The notes below the pieces were generated by a model. That model had not been told where the DNA came from. It searched no databases and saw only the letters and a program-made list of their open reading frames with translations. Positions 12,735 to 22,218 of a stretch of 64,000 nucleotides of DNA are shown in pieces. The DNA is from Ciona intestinalis (taxonomy: Eukaryota; Chordata; Ascidiacea; Phlebobranchia; Cionidae): the NCBI RefSeq assembly GCF_000224145.3, contig NC_020170.2, positions 3,674,646-3,738,645 of the forward strand, in the 5' to 3' direction. Position 1 is the stretch's first letter. Each line of letters opens with the position of its first letter. Position numbers and translations under genes: made by a program.

Positions 12735-15481
12735 TCAGAGTTTTTGCACAAGATTTAAATGTTGTTGAAGTAATTGAGATGCTTTTATTGCACATCCCCA
12801 ATGCATAGTGACACCAGAACCACCATGGCCATAGTTATGAAGAATAGTGACTGTGCGATTGCTCAGTTTTTGTTGTTCCAGCTCAATTCTAAAACATACC
12901 AAAACAATACCTTATTCTGTTATTTCTTCTTAATAGGTGCTTAAATAAGAATTTATAACAATGTGTGGTTAAATAAGATAGAAAAAAATAAAATATTATT
13001 TGTAAAACTTAATGTCTATCATAAATACACTGCATTAGATACTTTACACCACAATTTAGTTTTAACAAAGCATAACTGACCTGATTGCTGTTCTCTTTGG
13101 TCTTAAACCAACATGTTGACTTTTGATTTTGCTGTATCGCAAACTTGGTTCAAACTCGCAGCAGTAGCGCCATATCTTATCAGAATCTTTTTCGTCAACT
13201 TCCAAGTTGTAATTGTCTAAAAAGCAACTTGATAGACATACTTGTGCTAAGTATAGTAGTATTAATATGTATTAATATGATCAAAATGCTCATTATGTAG
13301 ATTTATTTTACATAATACCGTTACAGGTTAAAAAAGTGTCTCGCCTATTGTGGAAATGAGATATGAAACGAATTTAATTAAATAAATGCAAATATCATAT
13401 TTTACCACAAGATTTACGGTGCTATATACAATCCTAACTATTAAAAGTTTTATTGCAGTTAAGCGTGTTGCAACAACATTTCATTGGTACAAAAAGATGA
13501 CACATGAACTGTACAGTTTTATTTGAAACAACATAAATGCAAAATACCATATTGATGTGTCCCTCCCAAAACTACATCAGTTAAGCGTGGTAGAATGTAG
13601 TAATCATTAAACAAATAGAAATGTTTAATCCAAGGAGCTTCAACTGCATATACCTTCAAGGGAATAAAAAAAATTAGCCTGCTATACGTTTCATGACGCA
13701 AAAAACTACCCAATAGTACAATTTTTGATCATTTTACAGCTCATGATCAAACAAGGCTAATATGAAAGACTCAATAAACTGACTTATGTGGGTAAAATTA
13801 TTTTTTCCTATGAATATAAAAAGATTCGAAATTCTAGATTCGGAATTCTAGATTCGAAATAAAGTATTCTAGGATATCCTAGATTTAGAATACCTAATTA
13901 TTCTGTAATGTGCATCCCTAAGTGTGGCCATGTGTGGGAAATCAAACGGTAAATTTAACTGTACATTTAACCTGGTAGTTAAGCAAACACTTGTAAATTT
14001 AAGTTGTACCTGCCCTCTGACTGGATACAATTCTTTGTCCGATGTAAGAAACTTTGCCCCAATGCCAGCACAGTTTATAATGATGTCAAAATCAGATAAG
14101 TCCTCAAATGAAGAAATGTGCTTTTTTATCAATTTTCCGCCTGAAAAGTGAGCATAACATTTAAGAATATTTATTGTTGCCATAACAGGAAGTTTATAAT
14201 TAATCTGCAACATGTATTACAGATACAAACAAACTTATTACAAATACAAACAAACCTATATCCATTGAAATTGATTTTAAAAAACTCACTGGGTAAAACA
14301 AATAAGCACATCATAATTATTCAGGACTTGGTGGAAAACATGTCAAAATTATCTATATTGTCGAAATTACCTTTTAGTTCAATACTCTTTGTCAACCATG
14401 GTAGATAACGTGTGCATTCACAAATCCAAGTAGTCAATGTGTACACTGGCCTTTCTTTAGTATCTCTCAAAAAGTGATGGCACTCTGCCTCACTTGCTTT
14501 ACGAAAGTTTGGGAATTCTTTTAAAACTTCTGTCAGTTTTGCATCCTCACCAACTAAGAAGCCAGTCATTTCTCCAATACCTGATATATGAACAACATGT
14601 TTATTGGTTTTAAATTTATTAAAATATGATTTTTCATACACCACACTCCTTGAATTAACTACAAATAACTTAAACAGTACCCATAAAAGGTGTGCATGCA
14701 AAATCATACGCATAAACGCTGCCCGTTTCTCTATAGTTCAGCAGTTAAACTTTTAACCAATAAAAATTCTAATAAAATGCAGTACCTAACACAAACAGAC
14801 ACTGCAAAACCTACCATAGGTTCATAGATTGTAACTGTCCATAAATGTATATACAGATTACAATTCAGAACTTACAAACAGACACTGCAAAACCTTCCAA
14901 TAGGTTCATAGATTGTAACTGTCCATAAATGTATATACAGATTACAATTCAGAACTTACCTATTTCAAACGCATCCTGTCTGTCATACAACACTCTAAAG
15001 CGCTCCAATGTTTGTCGAAAATAAATGGCCTGGTTTTCTTCATCGTTCCCGCATTCGTAAGGGTAGATAAACCCAGCAGAGATATCTCCTGTCGTGTTTG
15101 GTGAACACTCATCATAGAATATTGTCACCTGGTTTATATATTTAGCATTTACCTTTTCATAAAAGCTTTGAATACAATCAGACGGAACCAACAAAAAACT
15201 AAACAACACAAACAAAAAAATTTTAAATATAGATACATAAATATGGATCTTGTTTTTGTTGCCATACACCGTAATTGGTAGTTACTAGTTAGGGCAGAAA
15301 ATTGAACTAAATTTGTGACACAGCTGTTACTATTCTATATTTTTATGTTAAAGTGAGTTAAGTTTTTAAAAGCTAAAACAATAAATATATACACCTTGCA
15401 TCCTGGTATATCTTCCTGTATCTTACAAGCAGTGGACAGGCCAATAATTCCAGCTCCAATTATCGCAATGTTTTGAGGCAT
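12735..15481 (-). CDS. D-amino-acid / D-aspartate oxidase, copy 1
   Basis: This is an FAD-dependent oxidase of the DAO/DDO family, which deaminates D-amino acids to 2-oxo acids, ammonia and H2O2, usually in peroxisomes. Seven exons (15395-15481, 14960-15128, 14371-14580, 14010-14140, 13548-13653, 13081-13216, 12735-12888) sum to 993 nt and give 330 aa, close to the roughly 340-350 aa of the family; all phases agree. The N-terminus has the Rossmann FAD motif GAGIIGL directly after the start Met. Later landmarks are [25 protein letters not shown], the substrate/active-site segment VGLRPKR and the FAD-contacting [15 protein letters not shown]. The C-terminus ends in QKL, which resembles but does not match a strong peroxisomal PTS1. 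I cannot decide between D-aspartate and neutral D-amino-acid specificity. It lies in tandem with a second copy 2.5 kb away. Confidence 0.9.
14792..14959. repeat. 84-bp direct duplication spanning a splice donor
   Basis: Two adjacent near-identical units of about 84 bp (14792-14875 and 14876-14959) sit at the 3' edge of oxidase copy 1 exon 2. Each contains the minus-strand donor sequence GTAAGTTCTGAATTG, so a decoy donor lies one unit downstream of the real one. Confidence 0.9.
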
Positions 15482-15814
15482 TGATTATGTTTTACACGCA
15501 CAATTAAAAATAATAATATTTAAATATACTTTTAATTAACCAGGTCTATAAAGAATACTTTAAAAACCGTTATAAAAACAAAAGTTAGCCCAAATTACGT
15601 AGCCTATGGTGCGCCGGCCTAACTAAACAATTCCAGCACTCAAGTGCAAACAAAGCCTAACTTGAAGTAACGATGTATCTTTAGTACCTTACGTAGTTAA
15701 GTATTAACACAGCATTTACTAACAAAACGTTTAAAGTTCCGCAGTGACTACAATAACAAATATACAGACCAATGGCACGTATTCTTTGCACGTACGCAAA
15801 CTGCGCATTTATGT

Positions 15815-15825
15815 GGGGTTTCCCC
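15815..15825. promoter_or_regulatory. Candidate kappa-B (Rel) site upstream of oxidase copy 1
   Basis: GGGGTTTCCCC is a perfect palindromic match to the NF-kappa-B consensus, about 335 bp upstream of the copy 1 start codon. A matching site lies upstream of copy 2. Function is inference. Confidence 0.3.
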
Positions 15826-15858
15826 AAGGAAAACTCGAAAAAAAATTTTGATTTAATT

Positions 15859-15988
15859 CAGAGTCCGTATATAAACATGTTTATATACGTTTATATACGT
15901 ATACGTATATAAACATGTTTATATACGTTTATATACGTATATAAACATGTTTATATATGTTTATAAACATGTTTATATACGGACTCTG
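15859..15988. mobile_element. Palindromic MITE-like element with 9-bp target site duplication
   Basis: The 130-bp element begins CAGAGTCCGTATATAAACATG-like and ends with its inverse complement (CGGACTCTG). The inside is built of repeated palindromes of the type TATAAACATGTTTATA and TATACGTATA. It is flanked on both sides by the exact 9-mer GATTTAATT (15850-15858 and 15989-15997), which looks like a target site duplication. Duplications of 8-11 bp are typical of Mutator-like elements. There is no coding capacity. Confidence 0.6.
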
Positions 15989-16159
15989 GATTTAATTGTT
16001 TTAAAATGTTAGATCTTAGAATTTACACCAAAGTAGAACATTATTATAACTCAAAGGCCTGTAGCATTTTAAAGACATTTAAAACTTACCAATCTAACGC
16101 GCTTAGGCCGAGCAGAAGCAGTACAGACAGTCATATATCGTCTTGGTCTAATACTCTAA

Positions 16160-16362
16160 TATACAGTAGTAGGATGGGGGAAGATGGGACACTTTTACCT
16201 CTATTTTCTCGTCCCATTTAGTAGTAAACAAAGAACATTAAAAAATATGGAACTATATGTCCTCATGACTCTCATAGACAGTTGTTAATTGTTTAAAACA
16301 CGGTCAGGATTTCTGGATTATGTGTGCTAAAGTTGCCCCATCTCCCCCCACCCTACTATATA
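16160..16362. mobile_element. MITE, TAGTAGGGTGGGGG family
   Basis: Left end TAGGATGGGGGAAGATGGGAC; right end CCCCATCTCCCCCCACCCTA, its inverted complement. The interior carries the family signature of a GGTAGTAAACAAAGAACATT-like block. Non-coding. Confidence 0.75.
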
Positions 16363-16708
16363 TGCTTTGTACATTCGCTTTGGACAAAGTATAGCCTATC
16401 AGCCTAACCAACAATAAATAAAAAAATTTAAGAATCGCATTTTCAGCATTATTACCCTTGTTATACATTCTTATATGGTGCGTAGGGCTTCTATCCTACT
16501 AATTTTGGCCCTATACCCTGACATAAATAACTCCAGGAAATGATGTGGCAAGAGATACATAATGCATATACAGCTTCTGAAGGTATTTTTACACCCGTCG
16601 AAATGCTACAACCTTGTACCTATATGAATTGTTTGACCAGAAAGAGCTTCACCATACAATAAAATACATTTTAGTTACCTGTGTTACGGGAAATGACATT
16701 AGTTATAC

Positions 16709-16905
16709 AGTAGGATGGGGAAGACGAGACACCTTTACGAAAAAACATCGAAGTACCCTGGATTCCTAATCGTATTTTTAACAATTAATCGGTTTATAAG
16801 AGTCGTACGAATGCGGTTTTATTATTCTTTAAATGTTCTTTGTTTACTATCAAACTGGACGGGAAAATTAAATGAAAATGTGTCCCGTCTTCCCCCACCC
16901 TACTA
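16709..16905. mobile_element. MITE, TAGTAGGGTGGGGG family
   Basis: The left end contains CAGTAGGATGGGGAAGAC and the right end GTCTTCCCCCACCCTACTA, forming terminal inverted repeats about 197 bp apart. The interior matches the family on the opposite strand relative to the 16160 copy. Confidence 0.75.
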
Positions 16906-17081
16906 CACAACCTTTGCCCGTTTATGAATAACCAAGTTTGCCCCTTTGTGCGTGATTTATTTATTTTTTTTTTCTTTGCAAAATTTCTGCCTTATTACCC
17001 ATGATTTTTGAGGTAGAAATTGCAAATAAAAAGATCTAAGGTACCTTCGCGTTGGATATAACAAGAGAGAATAACAATAAT

Positions 17082-17387
17082 TGGTTAGCGCGCCTGCCTG
17101 TAACCCAGAGGTAATGGGTTCAAGGCTCGACGCTGCTACCATTGTGGGCGTATGTGTCCTTGGGCAAGTAACTTAACAGCAATTACTACAACCCAGTGGT
17201 CACTAACGGGGTGTCAAAGTTATCACCCATAAATAAAAAAGAAAAAACATACCCTCCCCCCAAAATATTCACCCACAAAGCAACATACATGGTAACTCGT
17301 AAGCTGGCACGAGGTGTTAAACCCGTGTGATAACGACTGTCGTTTTCCAGCCACGCGAAGATAAAGTAAGTTACATTCATTCATTCA
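17082..17387 (+). mobile_element. tRNA-derived SINE, plus orientation
   Basis: The copy starts with GGTTAGCGCGCCTGCCTGTA (A-box-like) and GGGTTCAAGGCTC (B-box-like). It then has the conserved body (CTTGGGCAAG, ACAACCCAGTGG, CATGGTAACTCGTAAGCTGG, CCAGCCACGCGAAGATAAAG) and ends in short ATTC repeats. The first few bases are missing compared with the fullest copy at 30949. Confidence 0.8.
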
Positions 17388-17552
17388 ACTAATGAGCACG
17401 TACTAGCACAATTTAAATTGAATTAACCAAATTACTTGTTAATTACATGGGTTTAAAAATTAAAAACATACATTTCTTGAACATGCATTACGATTTGATT
17501 TTAGTTTAGGACCGAATTATGTGGAAACGAATGTTGGAGTTCATCTTAAAAG

Positions 17553-17873
17553 TATGAATGAATAAATGAATGTAACTTCCTTTATCCTCACGTAGCCAGT
17601 AAACAGTAGCCGTTATAACACAGGCATTCATACACCTCGTGCCAGCTTACGAGTTACCATGTATGTTACTTTGTGGGTGATCATTTTGGGGGGAGGGTAT
17701 GTTTTTTCTTTTTTATTTATGGGTGATAACTTTGACACCCCGTTAGTGACCACTGGGTTGTAGTAATTGCTGTTAAGTGTCTTGCCCAAGGACACATACG
17801 CCCACAATGGTAGTAGCAACAAGCCTTGAACCAATTCCCTTTTACAGGCAGGCGGGCTAACCATTTTGCCATA
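17553..17873 (-). mobile_element. tRNA-derived SINE, minus orientation
   Basis: This is the reverse complement of the same SINE. It begins with a GAATGAATAAATGAATG tail, then TTATCCTCACGTAGCC, CACCTCGTGCCAGCTTACGA and CACTGGGTTG, and ends at a degraded tRNA-like head. With the copy at 17082-17387 it forms an inverted pair. Confidence 0.78.
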
Positions 17874-18020
17874 AATATATATATAGCTTTAAAAAATACA
17901 TAAAAATGACTTTAAAAATATAGCTTCATAAAGATTAATAAGCACTTCACACTTGGTTAATCAGAGTTTTAAGAAACTCAAGTGCTGTTGAAGTAAATGA
18001 GATGCTTTTATTGCACATCC

Positions 18021-21000
18021 TCAATGCATAGAGACACCAGAACCACCATGGCCATAGTTATGAAGAATGGTGACTGTGCGACCACTTAGTTTTTGTTGTT
18101 CCAGCTCAATTCTAAACATGTATCAATAATACATTTGTTAATATTCTTTTATTCTTATAATTTTTTTAATTTAGTAAAAATAAGTTAATAGAGAACATCT
18201 ATTTTGAGTAGTAAATATGTGAGAATATTTTTACAACTCAATTACCCCATCCTTGCATCAAACACCTTACATATTGTTTTAAACCACAACTCAATACTAA
18301 CATTAAGCATAACTGACCTGATGGAAGTTCTCTTTGGTCTTAACCCAACATGTTGACTTTTGATTTTGCTGTATCGCAAACTTGGTTCAAACTTACAGCA
18401 GTTACTCCATATTTGATCGGAGTCTTTTTCGTCAACTTCCAAGTTGTAATTGTCTAAAATGCAATTTGATAGACATACTTTTGCAAAGTATAGCAGTAGT
18501 GATATAAATATGAACAGATACTAAAACTATACAGCTAGGTGTAGCAACCACACTTATTTTTTCCAACTAAATGTAAATATGTTTTTAAATGTAAATGCGT
18601 TTTAACAACTTTTGTTTTGTCGTTGTATCCTGTCTTTTCGTTAAAATATTTCTAAATCTTTGCTACCGCAATCAAAGAGACAAATAAAAGTTATTATTAA
18701 CATTATAATTAAAAAATGTAATAAATAAAATACCATACTGCTTTGTCCCTCCAATAACTACATCAGTTAAGCGTGGAATAATGTAGTTGTTACCGAACAA
18801 ATAGAAATGTTTAATCCAAGGAGCTTCAACGGCATATACCTTCATAAAAGTAAAGCAAACTTCTTGTTTTCTTTTGTAAATTTGACTGGTACATTACATT
18901 TAACCTGGTAGTTAAGCGAACACTTGTAAATTTAGGTTGTACCTGCCCTTTGACTGGATACAATTCTTTGTCTGATGTAAGAAACTTGGCCCCAATGCCA
19001 GCACAGTTTATAATAATGTCAAAATCGGATAAGTCCTCAAACGAAGAAATGTGTTTTTTTATCAATTTTCCACCTGAAAAAAAATGCAAGAAAATAAATT
19101 GTTGTCAGCACTATTTGTTACAGAATGACCACAAACAACATTGATTGCATTGCTAAGTGTTCCTATGCATTAGAATATGCTACTTTGTACTGTTGTACGG
19201 CGGTTTCTTATAGTTAAAGTCATATTATTTATCATGAACTTTTTAAAACAAGTTGAACAGTATTTGCTAATATCAAATCTAATGATAATCAATCTACATC
19301 CATTTAAAAAACATCAAAAAGCCATAGGTCAAAAAAGACACAGCATATTCATAAATATACTAGTACAAGGTATAAAACATTTAAAATTATTTATACTATC
19401 GCAATTACCTTTTAGTTCAATACTCTTGATCAACCATGGTAGATAGCTTGTGCATTCACAAATCCAAGTAGTCAATGTGTACACTGGCCTTTCTTTAGTA
19501 TCTCTCAAAAAGTGATGGCACTCTGCTTCACTTGCTTTACGGAAGTTTGGGAATTCTTTAAATGCATTTGGTTTTATGATATTTCCACCAATTATGAAGC
19601 CTGACATTTTGCTGATACCTAAAATAACATTTATGTTTGGTTTTTAAACTTAATCTTTTATTATAAACTTAGTAATATTTTCCAAACACCATAGGCCTAC
19701 TGTACAAATGATAGCAGCTGTAACATAAACAGTTACTTTTTAACTGTAACATAAACAGTACATATGCCAGTAATGTACAGTATAAGATGGATGTTCTGTT
19801 TAATAAACCTCGTGTAGGCTTACAAGTTACAGGTGTAACTCTGTGTGTTATTGTTTTTTCTCAATAATCAATTTTATTTCTGTCTTTCCGTCAAGTTGGC
19901 CCACTTCTCAGAGTCCGGGTCGCAGCACGGATATGTCCCGCTACGATTTCCACAAACCCAACCATTAGCTTTCTTACACAGCCCCAATTTACCGTTTTTC
20001 CCATTCCCGCTATAAATTCGAAGTTTTCCCCTTTCTTTATTCTAAATTAACGAAGAAATAGTACTGTGACGCAAATATTATTTCCACTGGTTTGCTTCAC
20101 AAAATAATCATAACCTTTTTTTCAAGATTGTTATCTAAGTGACAAGATAACATTTGCCAATGTATCGATAACATTCGTCAACATATGGCAAAACTATATA
20201 CAAGAAAAGGGCAATATTGCAAAACCAAGGTGTTACCGAACAGGCGTTACCGAACATACACACATGAACAGGAAATTGTGACAGAGCTTACCGATTAAGA
20301 CATAAACATAATGTTTAACAGCACGGCATATGGTAACTGTACTAGTATGTAATATTACTCAATCTCAACACCTCAGTAAGTTTGGGGTGAATTTAAGTTA
20401 AATCTACCGCTTTCACACGTTGGCTGTCACAAATTGTACATTACAACTCACCAATTTCAAAGGCGTCCTGCCTGTTGTACAACACTCGTAAATGCTTCAA
20501 TGTTTCTCGAACATAAATGGCCTGGTCTTCTTCATCATTTCCATTTTGGTAAGGACAAACTAAACCAGCAGAGATATCTCCTGTTGTGTTGGGTGAACAT
20601 TCATCATAGAATATTGTCAACTGGTTTATATATTTACTATTAAGCGTGTGGAAAATCTTTCAATACTGAAAGATGAGGCCTTTGGCAACAATAAGGAAAT
20701 AAATAATGATATAACTTTGACCTTGAATAAATGTAACTTAATTGATTTATCCTCGTGTGGCAGGAAAACAACAGTTGATTTTATTTTCATTTTTACTTTA
20801 TGATACGGCTAATAATTTGAACAACCCAATAGTAACTATTGGGTTGGAGCATTTGACATTATGCACAGTGTATGTCTTGTCCAAGGACATATACAGGCCT
20901 TGAAGGGAATACCTTTCTTAATAAAGCCGTAATAAATGTGTCTATCCATTAGAGCTTGTTTATGTTATGATAACTTTACTTTTTTTAAAAATAAAACAAT

Positions 21001-21098
21001 AATATACACACCTGACATCCTGGTATATCTTCCTGTATCTTACAAGCAGTGGATAAGCCAATAATTCCAGCTCCAATTATTGCAATGTTTTGAGGCAT
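18021..21098 (-). CDS. D-amino-acid / D-aspartate oxidase, copy 2, with premature stop in last exon
   Basis: This is a tandem paralogue of the oxidase at 12735-15481 with the same seven-exon plan: 21012-21098, 20452-20620, 19409-19618, 18943-19073, 18734-18839, 18318-18453, 18021-18111. The first six exons have exactly the same lengths as copy 1. The first exon encodes 28 of the same 29 residues, including the FAD motif GAGIIGL. The active-site segment VGLRPKR and HNYGHGG are present. In the last exon the codon for the conserved Trp of MHWGCA (TGG in copy 1) is TGA at 18021-18023, so the product is 309 aa; the remaining frame would continue open to a stop at 17961. The missing tail of about 20 residues includes the C-terminal end where a peroxisomal signal would sit. 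It could be a truncated active enzyme, an early pseudogene or a sequencing error. Confidence 0.85.
18532..18690. repeat. Dispersed block shared with 3019-3172
   Basis: Same orientation as the copy in SPEF2, with a small insertion (TTGTCGTTGTATCCTG). It lies between oxidase copy 2 exons 5 and 6. No terminal repeats or target duplication recognised. Confidence 0.75.
20725..20915 (-). mobile_element. Degraded tRNA-SINE fragment in oxidase copy 2 intron 1
   Basis: Minus-orientation SINE pieces are recognisable (TTATCCTCGTGTGGCAGG, CTATTGGGTTGGAGCA, TGTCTTGTCCAAGGACATA, GGCCTTGAAGG). The tRNA-like head is largely lost. Confidence 0.6.
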
Positions 21099-21340
21099 TA
21101 TGTCTCACACGCAAGTGACAGTAATAATTATATATTTTATCTTAAAGGGGCATACAGACGAAAAATGAAACTTTGTATATGAATAAGGATGCCCAATTGT
21201 GACCAAAAGGTAGCATCGAAAATAATAAAGCTTCTAAAAATCGCGTGAAAAAAACGCTGGAGTAGAAAAAATTCCGCTGTTTTGACCAGAGCCATTCAGC
21301 CATAGAAAGGTGTTTACACGACTCTGGTTTGACAATGCAT

Positions 21341-21350
21341 GGGATTTCCC
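21341..21350. promoter_or_regulatory. Candidate kappa-B (Rel) site upstream of oxidase copy 2
   Basis: GGGATTTCCC matches the kappa-B consensus and lies about 243 bp upstream of the copy 2 start. The surroundings weakly resemble those of the copy 1 site (A-rich run just downstream). Confidence 0.3.
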
Positions 21351-22089
21351 ATGAGAAAAAAAGACACTGAAATTCGTCCGTTTCTAGTTTCTAAACTAAA
21401 CTATTGAAGAAAAATCAAATTTTATTTTCGATTTAATACAATGCACCTGATCCGTCTTAATCGGTTCGCTTAGTAAGGGAAATGCCCATTCGGGACAACA
21501 CGGCTGAATTACGACCTCACGTGACAAAACTCCATGTTACAAAATTCCATGTGCTTCTTCTTTGTCAGTATATATAAAAAGTATAAAAATGTAAACTTCA
21601 TTATGTTTTAATTTTTCGATTGAACCTAGCTACATACTAGATTATGCTGACTTCGCAAATTTTTAAACCTAATGTTCAGCACGAACCAAAGCACGAACAA
21701 CCATAGATACATAAACAATTATCATTATTTGGAAGCAACAATAGCATTATAAAATTTGTGGAAGATTTAAATTGGGCGTAAGCAGTTGCTTTTAATACAA
21801 CAAAAAATAACTGTAATATCACTTACGCTGCAAGAAGTAAATATTATTGAATCTATAAACACCTCAGTAAATTTAAAATGAATAAAGTTTCCTGCTCTAT
21901 TCGAGCCTCAAATTGTTTCGAATATTGTAGATTAACACCATTTTTACAACGCTGAAGAATACAATAAAGTATAAACATTAACAAAACCCTGCATTAGTTC
22001 TCTCGATACACTTATCTCAATTGGGTTTCCTGTTTCAACATGTTATTACTGCACGTGCAGTGATCAGCAGTTTACATTTTAGCAATACG

Positions 22090-22196
22090 GAGGGCGGAAA
22101 CGTTTTATAACTCTTTGAATGTTATTTGTTTACTATCAAATGGGACAGGAAAATAAAATGAAAAGGTGTCCCATCTTTTCCAACCCTACTATATAT
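22090..22196. mobile_element. Partial MITE abutting the GPCR 3' end
   Basis: It has the family's right half, ending in CCCATCTTTTCCAACCCTACTATATA, with the interior block TTTGTTTACTATCAAATGGGA. No matching left end is seen. Confidence 0.65.
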
Positions 22197-22218
22197 AAGC
22201 GTTGGTTTAACTTTCAAT

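Larger units (their letters stand above)
15482..17960. other. Intergenic region between the two oxidase genes
   Basis: This 2.5-kb stretch has no coding gene. It contains the 5' flank of oxidase copy 1 with a kappa-B-like site (15815-15825), a palindromic transposon-like element (15859-15988), two MITE copies (about 16160-16362 and 16709-16905), and two tRNA-SINE copies in opposite orientation (about 17082-17387 plus, 17553-17873 minus). It ends in the 3' flank of oxidase copy 2. Confidence 0.6.
21099..22218. other. Intergenic region upstream of oxidase copy 2
   Basis: No coding gene seen. It holds the 5' flank of oxidase copy 2 with a kappa-B-like GGGATTTCCC (21341-21350) and a partial MITE (about 22090-22196) that begins about 24 bp past the GPCR stop codon. 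The remainder is AT-rich and I recognise nothing in it. Confidence 0.5.

Noticed and set aside
18021..18023. TGA read as selenocysteine in oxidase copy 2
   Set aside because: The aligned residue in copy 1 and the family is Trp, not Cys, and I see no evidence of a SECIS-type structure in the short 3' flank.
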